A stretch of DNA of 64,000 nt from Saccharothrix sp. NRRL B-16348 (GCF_001280085.1 NZ_LGED01000024.1:62001-126000), one strand, 5' to 3'. Positions 26,118 to 37,941 are shown, numbered from the stretch's first letter. Translations and numbers: made by a program. The notes: generated by a model from the letters alone, not told the origin.

Positions 26118-27692
26118 CTAGAAGATGAACGTGCCGGCACCCGCCCAATCGAGCGCGAAGGACGGGAAGACGCCGAGCACGAGCGTGATCGCGGCACCCA
26201 GGGTGATGGCCACCGTGGTGAACGCGCCGGGCACGCTCACGGTCGGGCCGTCGGCCGCGGGCTCGCTGAAGTACATCAGCACGATCACCCGCAGGTAGAA
26301 GAACGCCGCCACCGCCGAAGCGACCAGGGCGATCACCACCAGCGGCACCATCTCGGCCTCCACGGCCGCCGCGAACACCACGAACTTGCCGACGAACCCG
26401 CTGGTCAGCGGGAGACCGGCCAGCGCGAGCAGCAGGAACGTGAACACGCCCGCCACCACCGGCGACCGCTTGGCCAGCCCCGCCCACTGGGACAGGTGGG
26501 TGGCCTCGCCGTCGCCGTTGCGCACCAGGCTGACGATGCCGAACGCGGCGATCGTGGTGAAGCCGTACGCCATCAGGTAGAACATCGTGCCGGACAGGCC
26601 CTGGTCGTTCAGCGAGATCGCGCCGATCAGCAGGAAGCCCGCGTGCGCCACCGAGGAGTACGCGATCATCCGCTTCACGTCGGTCTGGGTGAGGCCGAGG
26701 ACCGCGCCGATCACCATGGACGCGATGGCCACGCCCCACAGCACGCCGTTCCACTCCCAGCTCGACCGCTCGAACGCGCCGTAGAGCACGCGCAGGATGC
26801 CGCCGAACGCGGCGACCTTCGTGCACGCCGCCATGAACGCCGTCACCGGCGTGGGCGAGCCCTGGTAGACGTCCGGCGTCCAGGCGTGGAACGGGCCGAC
26901 GGAGGCCTTGAACAGCAGACCCACGATCAGCAGGCCGAAGCCCGCGTAGAGCAGCGTGTCGGACCGGTCGGTGGCGGTGGTGGCACTGGCGATGTCCGCC
27001 AGCTTCACCGAGCCCGCGAAGCCGTACAGCAGGGCCACGCCGTACAGGAAGAACGCCGACGCGAACGCGCCGAGCAGGAAGTACTTCACCGCGGCTTCCT
27101 GCGACAGCAGGCGGCGACGGCGGGCCAGGCCCGCCATCAGGTACAGCGGCAGCGACATCACTTCGAGCGCGATGAACATCGTGAGCAGGTCGTTCGCCGC
27201 GACGAAGGTCATCATCCCGCCGAGCGCGAACAGCGTCAGCGGGAACACCTCGGTCTGCATCTCCCGGCGGCGCAGCTGCTCGCGCACGCCGACCGCCGCG
27301 CCGGGCAGGATCGAGGCGTCCGCGACGAACGCGCCGCCCGGCTCGACCGACCGGTCCGCGATGAGCAGCACGGCGCCGAGGCCGAGCAGGAGCAGCGTGC
27401 CCCACAGGAAGATCACCGGGCGGTCGACCGCGACGGTGCCGGCCAGGGTCAGCTTGCCCTGTTCGAGGGTGCTCTCCGCGGACGCGTACAGCGCCAGCCC
27501 GGCGCCCGCGGCGGCGAGCGTGAGCAGGGTCAGCACGACCTGCGCCGCCCACCGCTGCCCCTTGGGCAGGAACGCCTCGAAGAGCACGCTGAGGCAGGCC
27601 GCGCCGAGGACGATCAGCAACGGTGCGACGGCCCCGTAGTCGATCTCCGGGGCTTGCAGCCGTTCCACGTTCTGCGAGAGGAACGTCGTCAC
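26118..27692 (-). CDS. nuoN: NADH-quinone oxidoreductase subunit N
   Basis: One of three antiporter-like membrane subunits of complex I that pump protons. The 524-residue protein has about 14 hydrophobic segments and the antiporter-family core, including ALEVMSLPLYLMAGLARRRRLLSQEAAVKYFLLGAFASAFFLYG (key glutamate and lysine), KASVGPFHAWTPDVYQGSPTPVTAFMAACTKVAAFG, and VKRMIAYSSVAHAGFLLIG. Length is usual for actinobacterial NuoN. It begins 1 bp after nuoM. Confidence 0.97.
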   Translation of the reverse strand: MTTFLSQNVERLQAPEIDYGAVAPLLIVLGAACLSVLFEAFLPKGQRWAAQVVLTLLTLAAAGAGLALYASAESTLEQGKLTLAGTVAVDRPVIFLWGTLLLLGLGAVLLIADRSVEPGGAFVADASILPGAAVGVREQLRRREMQTEVFPLTLFALGGMMTFVAANDLLTMFIALEVMSLPLYLMAGLARRRRLLSQEAAVKYFLLGAFASAFFLYGVALLYGFAGSVKLADIASATTATDRSDTLLYAGFGLLIVGLLFKASVGPFHAWTPDVYQGSPTPVTAFMAACTKVAAFGGILRVLYGAFERSSWEWNGVLWGVAIASMVIGAVLGLTQTDVKRMIAYSSVAHAGFLLIGAISLNDQGLSGTMFYLMAYGFTTIAAFGIVSLVRNGDGEATHLSQWAGLAKRSPVVAGVFTFLLLALAGLPLTSGFVGKFVVFAAAVEAEMVPLVVIALVASAVAAFFYLRVIVLMYFSEPAADGPTVSVPGAFTTVAITLGAAITLVLGVFPSFALDWAGAGTFIF

Positions 27693-27693
27693 G

Positions 27694-29256
27694 TCACTTG
27701 CCTTCCTGCGCGACCGGGTCGGCCACCCCGACCTCGCTGAGCGTCGCCCCGACGGACGGGGTGATCACGTCCAACACCGGCTTCGGGTAGAAGCCGAGCA
27801 CCAAGATCAGCGCCACCAGGGGCGCGAGCACGGCCAGTTCGCGCTTGTTCAGGTCGGGCGGCGACGCCTTCTCCGGGTCGACCGCCGCACCCGGACCACC
27901 GACGAGGTTGAGCATCGCGGTGCCGCGCACCGGACCCTGGAACACCCGCTGGTACAGCCACAGGACGTACAGCGCGGCCAGGACCATGCCGACGGCGGCC
28001 AGGATCGTGTAGACCGGCTCGTTCGGGTAGGAGCCGATGAGCACCAGGAACTCGCTCACGAACGAGTTGGTGCCCGGCAGCGCCAGCGACGACAGGCCGG
28101 CCACGAAGAACAGGCCGCCGAGCACCGGGGTCAGCTTGGCCATGCCGCCGTAGTCCTCGATCAGGCGCGACCCGCCGCGGGCCATCACCATGCCGACGAC
28201 CAGGAACAGCATGCCGGTCGAGATGCCGTGGTTGACCATGTAGAGCACCGCGCCCGTGCCGGCCTGCGAGCTGAACGCGAAGATGCCCAGCGCGATGAAG
28301 CCGAAGTGGGCGATCGACGTGTAGGCCACGAACCGCTTCATGTCGGACTGGCCGACGGCGAGCAGCGAGCCGTACAGGATGCCGACCACGGCCAGGATCA
28401 GCACGACCGGCGCGAGTTCCTTGCTGGCCGCCGGGAACAGCGGCAGGCAGTAGCGCAGGAACCCGAACGTGCCGATCTTGTCCAGGATGCCGACCAGCAG
28501 CACGCCCGCGCCCACCGGCGCTTCCGCACCGGCGTCGGGCAGCCAGGTGTGCAGCGGCACCAGCGGCGCCTTGATCGCGAACGCGACGAAGAAGCCGAGG
28601 AACAGCCAGATCTGGGTGGACAGCGGCAGTTCCCGCGTCACCGTGACCAGCGTGGCCCAGTCGAACGTGCCGGCGCCGAGCTTGTCCGCGCTCACCACGT
28701 ACAGGCCGATCACCGAGGCCAGCATGATCAGGCCGCCGAGCAGCGAGTACAGGAAGAACTTCATCGCCGCGTACTGCCGGTTGGGCCCGCCGAAGCGGCC
28801 GATCAGGAAGTACATCGGGACCAGCACGGCCTCGAAGAACACGTAGAACACGAACACGTCGGTGGCCGCGAAGACGCCGACCATGCCGGTCTGCATGACC
28901 AGCAGCAGCGCGAAGAACCCGCCGGCGCTGCGGCCCTCGGGCAGCTTGTCCGCCCACGAGCCGCCGATGACGACCGGCACCAGGAACGCGATCAGCGCGA
29001 TCATCACCAGGGCGATGCCGTCCACGCCGAACGACAGGTGCACGCCGAAGGCGGGGATCCAGTCGGCCGAGCTGGTGAGCTGCAACCGCTCGCCACCCGG
29101 GTCGAACGCCGTCCACGCCAGCACCGCCAGGCCCAGCTCCACCAGGGAGAACGCCAGCGCGACCGTCTTGGCCAACCGGTCGTTGCCCCGCAGGAACGCC
29201 ACCACCAGGCCGCCGACGAGCGGCAGCAGGAGCAGCGCGATCAGCGTCCAGCTCAC
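27694..29256 (-). CDS. nuoM: NADH-quinone oxidoreductase subunit M
   Basis: This antiporter-like complex I membrane subunit of 520 residues has about 14 hydrophobic segments. Family motifs are FFEAVLVPMYFLIGRFGGPNRQYAAMKFFLYSLLGG (essential glutamate), AIKAPLVPLHTWLPDAGAEAPVGAGVLLVGILDKIGTFGFLRY and DMKRFVAYTSIAHFGFIALGI. The C-terminal 40 residues end in a cytosolic tail. It overlaps nuoL by 4 bp upstream. Confidence 0.97.
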   Translation of the reverse strand: MSWTLIALLLLPLVGGLVVAFLRGNDRLAKTVALAFSLVELGLAVLAWTAFDPGGERLQLTSSADWIPAFGVHLSFGVDGIALVMIALIAFLVPVVIGGSWADKLPEGRSAGGFFALLLVMQTGMVGVFAATDVFVFYVFFEAVLVPMYFLIGRFGGPNRQYAAMKFFLYSLLGGLIMLASVIGLYVVSADKLGAGTFDWATLVTVTRELPLSTQIWLFLGFFVAFAIKAPLVPLHTWLPDAGAEAPVGAGVLLVGILDKIGTFGFLRYCLPLFPAASKELAPVVLILAVVGILYGSLLAVGQSDMKRFVAYTSIAHFGFIALGIFAFSSQAGTGAVLYMVNHGISTGMLFLVVGMVMARGGSRLIEDYGGMAKLTPVLGGLFFVAGLSSLALPGTNSFVSEFLVLIGSYPNEPVYTILAAVGMVLAALYVLWLYQRVFQGPVRGTAMLNLVGGPGAAVDPEKASPPDLNKRELAVLAPLVALILVLGFYPKPVLDVITPSVGATLSEVGVADPVAQEGK

Positions 29257-31187
29257 GAGAACCTCACCATCAGCAGCGCGCCCAGGACGAAGACCGCACC
29301 CAGGAGCATGGAGAGCGCGTACGAGCGCACGAACCCGGTCTGCAGCCTGCGCAGCCGGCCCGAGCTACCGCCCAGCAGCGCCGCCGACCCGTTCACCAGG
29401 CCGTCGACGCCCTTGTTGTCCACGAACACCAGCGCGCGGGTGAGCCAGGTGCCCGGCCGCGCGAACAGCGCCTCGTTGAGCGCGTTGCCGTACAGGTCGG
29501 CACGCGCGGCGCGGACCGGGAACGACACCCGCGCCGGCCGTTCGACCGGCTGCGTGCCGCGGCCGAACAGCAGGAACCCGAGCAGCACGCCCAGCGCCGA
29601 CAGGCCGAGGACCAGGAGGTTCACCACGCCGTGCGAGAGCACGCCGTGCTGCTCCTGCAACTCGCCGAGCGACGGCGTGAGCCAGCCGGACAGGTTGTGG
29701 TTCGACTCGAAGAACCAGCCCGCGCCGACCGAGCCGACCGCCAGCAGGATCATCGGCACCGTCATCGACAGGCCGGACTCGTGCGGGTGGTACTCGCGGC
29801 CGTCGGCCGACTTCAGCTCGGTGTAGCGGGGCTTGCCCAGGAACACCAGGCACAGCAGGCGGGTCATGTAGAACGCGGTGATGCCCGCGCCCAGCGCGGC
29901 CACGCCGCCGAACACCCATCCGCGCCAACCCGGCTCGCTGAACGCCGCCGCGATGATGGCGTCCTTGGAGAAGTAGCCGGACAGGAACGGGAAGCCGATC
30001 AGCGCCAGGTAGCCCAACGTCCAGGTGACGAAGGTGATCGGCATCTTCTTGGCCAGGCCGCCCATCCGCCGGATGTCGCCCTCGTCGTTCATGCCGTGCA
30101 TGACCGAACCGGCGCCGAGGAACAGGCCCGCCTTGAAGAAGCCGTGCGTGAGCAGGTGCATGATGCCCAGCGCGTAGCCGACCGGACCGAGGCCGACGGC
30201 CAGGATCATGTAGCCGATCTGGCTGACCGTCGAGTAGGCCAGCACCTTCTTGAAGTCGTCGTAGGCGCAGCCGATGATGCAGCCGATCAGCAGCGTGACG
30301 CCACCGATGATCATCACGACCAGGCGGCCGTCCGCCGACAGGTTGTAGATCGGGTTCGAGCGGGCGATCAGGTACACGCCCGCGGTGACCATCGTGGCCG
30401 CGTGGATCAGCGCGGAGACCGGCGTCGGGCCCGCCATCGCGTCCGGCAACCACGCCTGGAGCGGGAACTGGCCCGACTTGCCGCACGCGCCGAGCAGCAG
30501 CAGCAACGTGATCGCCAGCACCTCGGCCGAGGAGAACTCGCCGACGCGGGCGAACACGTCGGTGTACTGGGTGGTGCCCAGCGTCTTGAACATGAGGAAG
30601 ATGGCGATCGCGAGACCCAGGTCGCCGACCCGGTTCATCAGGAACGCCTTCTTCGCGGCCGACGCCGCCTCCGGCTTGTGCTGGTACCAGCCGATGAGCA
30701 GGTACGACGCGAGGCCGACGCCCTCCCAGCCGAAGTACAGCGTCACGAAGCCGTTGCCGAGGACCAGCAGCAGCATCGCGGCGACGAAGAGGTTCAGGTA
30801 GCCGAAGAACTTCCGCCGCCCGGCCTCGTGCGCCATGTAGCCGATCGAGTAGATGTGGATCAGCGACCCGACACCGGTGATCAGCAGCACGAACGTCAGC
30901 GACAGGGGGTCGAGGCGCAGCCCGAACTCCACGTTCAGCGCTTCGACCGGGATCCAGTCGAACAGGTGCACCTCGGCGGTGCGCTGCTCGGGCGACAGCG
31001 CGAGCGTGTCGAAGAACAGCGCGACCCCGTACGCGAACGCGGCGATCACGGTGGCGCAGCCCAGCAGGTGACCCCACTTGTCGGTGCGCTTGCCACCCAC
31101 GAGCAACACGAGCGCGCCGAAGGCCGGCAGGGCTAGCAACAACCAGGCGAGACTGCCGATCCCGCTGGCGGCAACAGGTTCCGTCAC
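29253..31187 (-). CDS. nuoL: NADH-quinone oxidoreductase subunit L
   Basis: The largest antiporter-like subunit of complex I, 644 residues. The core has YFGWEGVGLASYLLIGWYQHKPEAASAAKKAFLMNRVGDLGL (essential glutamate and lysine), GACGKSGQFPLQAWLPDAMAGPTPVSALIHAATMVTAGVYLIAR and DDFKKVLAYSTVSQIGYMILAVGLG. The C-terminal part should form the long lateral helix that clamps M and N in the membrane arm. It starts 10 bp after nuoK. Confidence 0.98.
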   Translation of the reverse strand: MTEPVAASGIGSLAWLLLALPAFGALVLLVGGKRTDKWGHLLGCATVIAAFAYGVALFFDTLALSPEQRTAEVHLFDWIPVEALNVEFGLRLDPLSLTFVLLITGVGSLIHIYSIGYMAHEAGRRKFFGYLNLFVAAMLLLVLGNGFVTLYFGWEGVGLASYLLIGWYQHKPEAASAAKKAFLMNRVGDLGLAIAIFLMFKTLGTTQYTDVFARVGEFSSAEVLAITLLLLLGACGKSGQFPLQAWLPDAMAGPTPVSALIHAATMVTAGVYLIARSNPIYNLSADGRLVVMIIGGVTLLIGCIIGCAYDDFKKVLAYSTVSQIGYMILAVGLGPVGYALGIMHLLTHGFFKAGLFLGAGSVMHGMNDEGDIRRMGGLAKKMPITFVTWTLGYLALIGFPFLSGYFSKDAIIAAAFSEPGWRGWVFGGVAALGAGITAFYMTRLLCLVFLGKPRYTELKSADGREYHPHESGLSMTVPMILLAVGSVGAGWFFESNHNLSGWLTPSLGELQEQHGVLSHGVVNLLVLGLSALGVLLGFLLFGRGTQPVERPARVSFPVRAARADLYGNALNEALFARPGTWLTRALVFVDNKGVDGLVNGSAALLGGSSGRLRRLQTGFVRSYALSMLLGAVFVLGALLMVRFS

Positions 31188-31197
31188 CGTGGACCTC

Positions 31198-31497
31198 TCA
31201 GTACTTCAGCAGGTTGGAATCGTCGACCGAGGCCGAGCGACGCGTCTTGAAGATCGCCATGATGATCGTCAGACCGACCACGACCTCGGCCGCGGCGACG
31301 ACCATCACGAAGAACGCCATCACCTGGCCGTCCAGCCCGCCGTTGATCCGGGCGAACGTGACCAGGCTGAGGTTCACCGCGTTGAGCATCAGCTCCACGC
31401 ACATGAACACCACGATGGCGTTGCGCCGCACCAGAACGCCGACCGCGCCGAGGCTGAACAGCAGCGCGGACAGCAGCAGGTAGTACGTAGGGGTCAC
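31198..31497 (-). CDS. nuoK: NADH-quinone oxidoreductase subunit K
   Basis: Small three-helix subunit, 99 residues, from GTG 31497 overlapping the nuoJ stop (GTGA). [22 protein letters not shown] contains the conserved membrane glutamate of proton channel 4, and a second glutamate lies in [19 protein letters not shown]. Length is typical for NuoK. Confidence 0.96.
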   Translation of the reverse strand: MTPTYYLLLSALLFSLGAVGVLVRRNAIVVFMCVELMLNAVNLSLVTFARINGGLDGQVMAFFVMVVAAAEVVVGLTIIMAIFKTRRSASVDDSNLLKY

Positions 31498-32336
31498 GAC
31501 GACTCTCCCTTGAGCGCGTGCGCGTCGGGCTCGTGCCCGCTGCCGGACACCTCCGCGACGTCGTCCTCGAGAGTTTCCTTGGCGGTCGTCTCGATCAGCT
31601 CGGACAGGGACTCGGCGGCGACCGAGCCGTCCGGCAGCAGGGCGGGCGTGGCCACCGAGTTGGCGGTGGCGAACACGCCGGGGCCGGGCAGCGAGCCGGG
31701 GCGGTCGCCGCGGAAGCGCTCCTCGACCAGCTGGCGCTGGGTCTTCTTGGCGTCCTTGCCGGTGCGCGAGGTGAACGCGAGCACCATGGCGCCGACCGCC
31801 GCGGTGATCAGCAGCGCCGACGTCAGCTCGAACGGGAACAGGTAGTCGGTGAACAGCGCCTCGCCGATGTTGACGACGTTGCCGCCGTTCTGCGTGTTCT
31901 GCGCGGCGAGGCCGACCGGCTCGACGTCGGTCAGGGCGCGGGCGACCGAGGCGACCACGATGCCGGCGAAGCCGACGCCGATGACCGCCGCGGCGAGCCG
32001 CTGGCCGCGAAGCACCTCGACCACCGAGTCGGAGCTGTCCCGGCCGACCAGCATCAGCACGAACAGGAACAGCATCATGATCGCGCCGGTGTAGACGATG
32101 ATCTGCACGAAGCCGAGGAACGGCGCCTGCTGGACCATGTAGAGCACGCCGAGGCTGAGCATGGTGAGCACCAGCCACAGCGCGGAGTGCACGGCGTTGC
32201 GCGCGAAGAGCATGCCCAGCGCGCCGGCGAGGGCCAGCGGCCCCAGGACCCAGAACGCGACCGCCTCGCCGGTGGTGACGGTGTCGACCACGCGCTGGAC
32301 CTCGTCGGGCTGCTGGAGCAGGAACGAGAGGCTCAC
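31494..32336 (-). CDS. nuoJ: NADH-quinone oxidoreductase subunit J
   Basis: The start GTG 32336 overlaps the nuoI stop. The 280-residue protein has five hydrophobic segments in its first ~190 residues, with [22 protein letters not shown] as the family signature. The remaining ~90 residues, from about residue 190, are hydrophilic and Asp/Glu-rich ([19 protein letters not shown]), a tail seen in actinobacterial NuoJ but absent from E. coli NuoJ (184 aa). Confidence 0.95.
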   Translation of the reverse strand: MSLSFLLQQPDEVQRVVDTVTTGEAVAFWVLGPLALAGALGMLFARNAVHSALWLVLTMLSLGVLYMVQQAPFLGFVQIIVYTGAIMMLFLFVLMLVGRDSSDSVVEVLRGQRLAAAVIGVGFAGIVVASVARALTDVEPVGLAAQNTQNGGNVVNIGEALFTDYLFPFELTSALLITAAVGAMVLAFTSRTGKDAKKTQRQLVEERFRGDRPGSLPGPGVFATANSVATPALLPDGSVAAESLSELIETTAKETLEDDVAEVSGSGHEPDAHALKGESS

Positions 32337-32899
32337 TTGCCCGCCTCCTCGGGCCCGGTCTCCACGATCGCGCCGGCGGGGACACCGGCCTCGCGGGCCA
32401 GCCGCGGGCCGTTCACGTAGTAGTCCTGCTCGTTCTCGCCGAGCCGCATCGGGTGCGGCGGCTGCTCCATGCCGGCGAGGAGGGGCGCGAGCAGGTCTTC
32501 CTTGGTGAAGATCAGCTTCTGGCGGTCGTCGTCGGCCAGCTCGTACTCGTTGGTCATGGTGAGCGAGCGGGTCGGGCACGCCTCGATGCACAGGCCGCAG
32601 CCGATGCACCGCAGGTAGTTGATCTGGTAGTCCTTGCCGTAGCGCTCACCGGGCGAGTAGCGCTCGTCCTCGGTGTTGTCGCCGCCCTCGACGAAGATCG
32701 CGTCCGCCGGGCACGCCCACGCGCACAGCTCGCAGCCGACGCACTTCTCCAGCCCGTCCGGGTGCCGGTTGAGCTGGTGGCGGCCGTGGAACCGCGGCGC
32801 GGTGACCTTCTTGACCTCGGGGTACTCCTCGGTGACGACCTTCTTGAACATCGTGCCGAAGGTGACGCCGAAGCCCTTGACGGGATCAAACACGCCCAT
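32333..32899 (-). CDS. nuoI: NADH-quinone oxidoreductase subunit I
   Basis: Electron-relay subunit of 188 residues with two 4Fe-4S motifs ([12 protein letters not shown] and [12 protein letters not shown], clusters N6a and N6b) that pass electrons toward NuoB. The N-terminal 30 residues ([11 protein letters not shown]) form the amphipathic contact to the membrane arm. It overlaps the nuoH end by 14 bp. The orphan paralogue at 10789 shares the cluster motifs but not the tail. Confidence 0.97.
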   Translation of the reverse strand: MGVFDPVKGFGVTFGTMFKKVVTEEYPEVKKVTAPRFHGRHQLNRHPDGLEKCVGCELCAWACPADAIFVEGGDNTEDERYSPGERYGKDYQINYLRCIGCGLCIEACPTRSLTMTNEYELADDDRQKLIFTKEDLLAPLLAGMEQPPHPMRLGENEQDYYVNGPRLAREAGVPAGAIVETGPEEAGK

Positions 32900-34217
32900 C
32901 GCTGGCCTCCTTGTGTGAAGCTGCGGGTACCGCGGCCGGTTCCTGCGTCTGGTTCTCGGCGCCGGGCAGCTCGGCCACCCGCACCTGCCGGCGCGGCGGC
33001 GCCTTGGGCACCTTCAGGTCGAGCGGTGGCACCGGGTAGCCGCCGCCGGTGACCGGCACGGCGTCGGGGTCGTGCGGTTCCCGCTTGTCCGGCAGCAGGA
33101 ACGCGATCAGCAGCACGACCGCGAGGAACGCGCCGATCACGATCAGCGCCGTGCTGGTGTCCAGCCCGCTGGAGGACTCCCACTCCTGGCGCAGGTAGCG
33201 CGCGAACGCCACCGCGACGAACCAGACCAGCGCGATCGGGACCAGGAACTTCCAGCCGAGCCGCATGAACTGGTCGTAGCGCAGGCGGGGCAGCGTGCCG
33301 CGCAGCCAGATGAACAGGAACAGGAAGCCGAGCGTCTTGACCACGAACCACAGCAGGCCGAACCAGCCGCTGTTGAGGAGGTGGTCGTCGCCGACGAACG
33401 GGAACCGCCAGCCGCCCAGGAACAGCGTGGTGGCCAACGCCGAGACGGTCACCATGTTGACGTACTCGGCGAGGAAGAACAGCGCGAACTTCAGCGAGCT
33501 GTACTCGGTGTGGAAGCCGCCGACCAGCTCCGACTCGGCCTCGGGGAGGTCGAACGGCGCGCGGTTGGTCTCGCCGACCATCGAGCAGACGTAGATGAGG
33601 AAGCTGACCGGCAGCAGGTAGAAGTACCAGCCGCTGCTCTGCGCGTCGACGATGTCGGACGTGGACAGCGAGTGCGAGTGCATGACGACCGCGACGATCG
33701 ACAGACCCATCGCGATCTCGTAGGAGATCACCTGCGCGGCCGAGCGCAGCGCGCCCAGCAGCGGGTACGGCGAGCCGGACGCCCAGCCCGACAGCACGAT
33801 GCCGTACACGCCGAGCGAGGAGCAGGCCAGCACGACCAGCACGCCGACCGGCAGGTCGACCAGCTGCAGCGCGGTGCGCTCGCCGAAGATGGAGACCTCA
33901 CCGCCGATCGGGATCACCGAGAAGGCGACGAACGCGGGGATGCACGAGATCACCGGCGCCAGGAAGAACACCCACTTGTCGGCCAGGACCGGGCGGATGT
34001 CCTCCTTGAACGCGAGCTTCAGGCCGTCGGCGAGCGACTGGAGCCAGCCGTTCGGTCCGACCCGGTTGGGTCCGGGACGCTGCTGCATCCTGGCCACGAC
34101 CTTGCGCTCCCAGTTGATCATGAACAGGGTCATGACCACGAGGAACGCGAAGATGCCGACGACCTTGACGATGATCAGCCAGAGCGGATCGTCGGCGAGG
34201 AGTTCTGCGGTGCTCAT
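32886..34217 (-). CDS. nuoH: NADH-quinone oxidoreductase subunit H
   Basis: This 443-residue membrane subunit forms the quinone channel with NuoB and NuoD. About eight hydrophobic segments, [38 protein letters not shown] after the first helix, and [29 protein letters not shown] (the Q-site loop) are diagnostic. The last ~70 residues are a hydrophilic Pro-rich cytosolic tail. It overlaps nuoG by 4 bp. Confidence 0.97.
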   Translation of the reverse strand: MSTAELLADDPLWLIIVKVVGIFAFLVVMTLFMINWERKVVARMQQRPGPNRVGPNGWLQSLADGLKLAFKEDIRPVLADKWVFFLAPVISCIPAFVAFSVIPIGGEVSIFGERTALQLVDLPVGVLVVLACSSLGVYGIVLSGWASGSPYPLLGALRSAAQVISYEIAMGLSIVAVVMHSHSLSTSDIVDAQSSGWYFYLLPVSFLIYVCSMVGETNRAPFDLPEAESELVGGFHTEYSSLKFALFFLAEYVNMVTVSALATTLFLGGWRFPFVGDDHLLNSGWFGLLWFVVKTLGFLFLFIWLRGTLPRLRYDQFMRLGWKFLVPIALVWFVAVAFARYLRQEWESSSGLDTSTALIVIGAFLAVVLLIAFLLPDKREPHDPDAVPVTGGGYPVPPLDLKVPKAPPRRQVRVAELPGAENQTQEPAAVPAASHKEASDGRV

Positions 34218-36664
34218 GCAATGCCTCCGCTAGAGACGGCCACCACTGAGCCGTGGCCGGCGACGAGGTTGCGCCGCACGGTGACCGCACCCGAGTTGCC
34301 GGGCAGCCACACGACGCCGTCGGGCAGGTCGGCCGCCTCGACCGGCAGCACCACCTCGCCCCGATCGGTGGAGACGGTGATCTCGCCACCGAGGTCCACC
34401 CCCAGGTGCGCGGCGGTGGCGGCGGACAGCTTGGCCACCACCGGGCGCGCGGTGCCCGCCAGGTTCGGCTCGTCGTCCTGCAACGAGCCGTTGTCCAGGA
34501 GCCTGCGCCAGGTCGCGAGCACGGCCTGGCCCGCCTTGGGCTGCGAGAGGAGCGGCGCGGGCACGGTCGGCGCGGACGCCGTCACGGTCGCGGCGCCCAG
34601 CCTCGCCAGGTCGGCCGCGGCGGCGGCCGGGGTCTGGGTGAACAGGTCCGCGTCCATCTCCACGGCCAGCGTGTCGAGCACCCGGCCGTCCGGCAGCGCG
34701 CCGGTGCCGTCGATCGTGGTGCCGAAGGGGCGCGGGCGGCCTTCCCAGTTCAGGTAGGTGCCCGCCTTCTCCACGGCCGGCGCGATCGGGAGCACCACGT
34801 CGGCGTGCGCGGTGACCGCGCTGTGCCGCAGCTCCAGGCTGACCACGAAACCGGCGAACTCCAGCGCGCGCTGGGCCAGCCCCGGGTCCGGCAGGTCGAA
34901 CGGGTCGACACCGCCGACGACCAGTGCGTCCAGCCCACCGCTCGCGGCGGCGACCAGGATGCCGTTGGTGTCGCGGCCCGCCTTCGCGGGCAGCGCGCCC
35001 GGCTCCAGGCCCCACGCCTGCTCGACCTCGGCCCGGGCCGCGTCGTCGCCGACCAGGCGACCGCCCGGCAGCAGCGTCGGCAGCAGACCGGCTTCCAGCG
35101 CGCCCCGCTCACCGGCGCGGCGCGGGATCCAGGCGACCTTCGCGCCGGTCCGCTCGGCCAGCGCGGCGACCGCGGAGAACAGGCCGGGCACCTCGGCGGC
35201 GCGTTCGCCGACCAGGATCACCGAACCCGGCTTCGCCAGCTCGTCGACCACGTCGGCGGCGTGCTCGGGCAGCGCGTTCACCGCGGCGGGCTCGCCACCG
35301 GGCACGCACGCGAGCAGCACGCCGTTCGTCTTCTCCACCGCGGGCGTCGTGTACTGGCCCAGGTGGTAGACCTTCGTCCGCTTCGTGCGGGCCGCCTTGC
35401 GCAGCCGCAGGAACACGATCGGCGACTCCTCCTCCGGCTCGAACGCGACCAGCAGCGCGGCCGGCGCGGACTCGATGCCCGCGTAGGTGACGCCGCCGTT
35501 GTCGGGGTTCGTGCCGAGGACCGCGCTGGTCAGGAACTCCAGCTCCTCCGCCGAGTGGGCGCGGGCGCGGAAGTCGACGTCGTTGGTGCGCAACGCGATC
35601 CGGGCGAACTTCGAGTACGCGTAGGCGTCCTCGACGGTGAGGCGACCGCCGGCCAGCACGCCGACGCCCCTGCCGTCACGCGCCTTCGCCAGGCCCTCGG
35701 CGGCGTGCTGCAGCGCCTCGGTCCAGGACGACTCGCGCAGCTCGCCGCTGGCCTGGTCGCGCACCAGCGGGCGGCGGATCCGGTCGCCCGCGGTGGCGTA
35801 GGTGAAGGCGAAGCGGCCCTTGTCGCAGGTCCACTCCTCGTTGACCTCGGGCGCGTCGCCCGCCAGCCGGCGCTGCACCTTGCCGCGCCGCCAGTCGGTG
35901 CGCGTCGAGCAGCCGGACGAGCAGTGCTCGCACACGCCGGGCGTCGACATCAGGTCGAACGGCCGGGCGCGGAACCGGTACGCGGCGCTGGTCAGCGCGC
36001 CCACCGGGCAGATCTGGATGGTGTTGCCGGAGAAGTAGCTCTGGAACGGCTTCTCCTCCGCGACACCGATCTGCTGCTGCGAGCCGCGCTCCAGCAGCTC
36101 GATGAACGGGTCGCCGGCGATCTGCGCGGAGAACCGCGTGCAGCGCTGGCACAGCACGCACCGCTCGCGGTCCAGCAGGACCTGCGTCGAGATCGGGATC
36201 GGCTTCGGGAACGTCCGCTTGTGCTCGTGGAACCGCGAGTCCGCGCGGCCGTGCGCCAGCGCCTGGTTCTGCAGCGGGCACTCGCCGCCCTTGTCGCAGA
36301 TCGGGCAGTCCAGCGGGTGGTTGATGAGCAGCAGCTCCATCACGCCCTGCTGCGCCTTGTCCGCCACCGGCGAGGTCAGCTGGGTCTTGACGACCATCCC
36401 GTCGGCGACCGTCATGGTGCAGCTGGCCTGCGGCTTCGGCATCGGCCGGCCGCCCATCTCCACCTCGACCAGGCACTGCCGGCAGGCGCCCGCGGGCTCC
36501 AGCAGCGGGTGGTCGCAGAAGCGCGGGATGACGGTGCCGAGCCGTTCCGCGGTGCGGATCAGCAGCTCGCCCTTGGGCGCGACGACCTCCACGCCGTCGA
36601 TGACGAGCTTGACGTGGCCCTCCGGGACCACCAGCTCGGCTTTCTGTTCAGGGGCGATCGTCAT
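34214..36664 (-). CDS. nuoG: NADH-quinone oxidoreductase subunit G
   Basis: Largest peripheral subunit, 816 residues. The N-terminal domain binds one 2Fe-2S ([17 protein letters not shown]) and 4Fe-4S clusters ([29 protein letters not shown]), and a further four-cysteine motif CEHCSSGCS begins the molybdopterin-oxidoreductase-like part, a site for the N7-like cluster. The rest is a catalytically inactive molybdopterin-oxidoreductase fold. It overlaps nuoF and nuoH by 4 bp each. Confidence 0.97.
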   Translation of the reverse strand: MTIAPEQKAELVVPEGHVKLVIDGVEVVAPKGELLIRTAERLGTVIPRFCDHPLLEPAGACRQCLVEVEMGGRPMPKPQASCTMTVADGMVVKTQLTSPVADKAQQGVMELLLINHPLDCPICDKGGECPLQNQALAHGRADSRFHEHKRTFPKPIPISTQVLLDRERCVLCQRCTRFSAQIAGDPFIELLERGSQQQIGVAEEKPFQSYFSGNTIQICPVGALTSAAYRFRARPFDLMSTPGVCEHCSSGCSTRTDWRRGKVQRRLAGDAPEVNEEWTCDKGRFAFTYATAGDRIRRPLVRDQASGELRESSWTEALQHAAEGLAKARDGRGVGVLAGGRLTVEDAYAYSKFARIALRTNDVDFRARAHSAEELEFLTSAVLGTNPDNGGVTYAGIESAPAALLVAFEPEEESPIVFLRLRKAARTKRTKVYHLGQYTTPAVEKTNGVLLACVPGGEPAAVNALPEHAADVVDELAKPGSVILVGERAAEVPGLFSAVAALAERTGAKVAWIPRRAGERGALEAGLLPTLLPGGRLVGDDAARAEVEQAWGLEPGALPAKAGRDTNGILVAAASGGLDALVVGGVDPFDLPDPGLAQRALEFAGFVVSLELRHSAVTAHADVVLPIAPAVEKAGTYLNWEGRPRPFGTTIDGTGALPDGRVLDTLAVEMDADLFTQTPAAAAADLARLGAATVTASAPTVPAPLLSQPKAGQAVLATWRRLLDNGSLQDDEPNLAGTARPVVAKLSAATAAHLGVDLGGEITVSTDRGEVVLPVEAADLPDGVVWLPGNSGAVTVRRNLVAGHGSVVAVSSGGIA

Positions 36665-37941
36665 GCGTTAGCACCTGCCAACACCTGGGAGTTCTGGTCG
36701 CACAAGGCCAGGAACTCGTGCTTGAAGTACTTGATGCCGCTGGTGATCGGGCTGACCGCGCCGTCGCCGAGGGCGCAGAACGAGCGGCCCAGGATGTTGT
36801 CGCAGACGTCCAGCAGCGTGTCGATGTCACTGGCCGTGCCGTTGCCCGCCACCATCCGCTGCAGGATCTGCACCAACCAGTAGGTGCCCTCGCGGCACGG
36901 CGTGCACTTGCCGCACGACTCGTGCTTGTAGAACTCGGTCCACTTCATGACCGCCCACGGCACGGACACCGTCTCGTTGAAGATCTGCAACGCGGTGGTG
37001 CCCAGCATGGAGCCCGCCTCGGCCGCGCCCTCGAAGTCCAGCGGCACGTCCAGGTGCTCGGCGGTGAACAGCGGGGTCGACGAGCCGCCCGGCGTCCAGA
37101 ACTTCAGCGGGATGCCGTCCTTCATGCCGCCCGCCATGTCCAGCAGCGTGCGCAGCGTGGTGCCCATCGGCGCCTCGTACTGGCCGGGGCGCTCCACGTG
37201 GCCGGACAGCGAGAAGATCTTCGGGCCCGGCGAGCGCTCCCGGCCCATGGTGCGGAACCAGTCAGCGCCGCCGTTGACGATGTAGGGCACGCTGGCGATC
37301 GTCTCGACGTTGTTCACCACGGTCGGCGAGGCGTACAGGCCCGCGGTCGCCGGGAACGGCGGCTTGAGCCGGGGCTGGCCGCGCTTGCCCTCCAGCGAGT
37401 CGAGCAGCGCCGTCTCCTCGCCGCAGATGTAGGCGCCCGCGCCCGCGTGCACGACCACGTCGAGGTCGAAGCCCGAGCCGAGGATGTCCTTGCCCAGGTA
37501 GCCCGCCTCGTACGCCTCGCGCACGGCCGCGTGCAGCCGGCGGATCACGTGCAGCACCTCGCCGCGCACGTAGATCGCGGCGAAGTTCGCCCGGATCGCG
37601 TACGAGGTGATGATGATGCCCTCGATCAGCGAGTGCGGGTCCGCCATCATCAGCGGGATGTCCTTGCAGGTGCCCGGCTCGCCCTCGTCGGCGTTGATGA
37701 CGAGGTAGTGCGGCTTGCCGTCGCCCTGCGGGATGAAGCCCCACTTCATGCCCGTGGGGAAGCCCGCGCCGCCGCGACCGCGCAGGCCGGAGTCCTTGCA
37801 CTGCTGGATCAGCTGGTCCGGGTGGGCCTTGAGCGCCTTGCGCAGCGCCGTGTACCCCTCCAGCTGCTCGTAGGTCTTCAGCGTCCACGAGCGCGGCGAC
37901 AGCCAGCGCTTCGTCAGGACGGGAGTCAGGTTGTCGACCAC
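36661..37941 (-). CDS. nuoF: NADH-quinone oxidoreductase subunit F
   Basis: NADH-oxidising flavoprotein subunit, 426 residues. [18 protein letters not shown] is the FMN/NADH-binding loop, [30 protein letters not shown] the NADH site, and [15 protein letters not shown] with a later cysteine gives cluster N3. It lies 15 bp after nuoE. Confidence 0.98.
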   Translation of the reverse strand: MVDNLTPVLTKRWLSPRSWTLKTYEQLEGYTALRKALKAHPDQLIQQCKDSGLRGRGGAGFPTGMKWGFIPQGDGKPHYLVINADEGEPGTCKDIPLMMADPHSLIEGIIITSYAIRANFAAIYVRGEVLHVIRRLHAAVREAYEAGYLGKDILGSGFDLDVVVHAGAGAYICGEETALLDSLEGKRGQPRLKPPFPATAGLYASPTVVNNVETIASVPYIVNGGADWFRTMGRERSPGPKIFSLSGHVERPGQYEAPMGTTLRTLLDMAGGMKDGIPLKFWTPGGSSTPLFTAEHLDVPLDFEGAAEAGSMLGTTALQIFNETVSVPWAVMKWTEFYKHESCGKCTPCREGTYWLVQILQRMVAGNGTASDIDTLLDVCDNILGRSFCALGDGAVSPITSGIKYFKHEFLALCDQNSQVLAGANA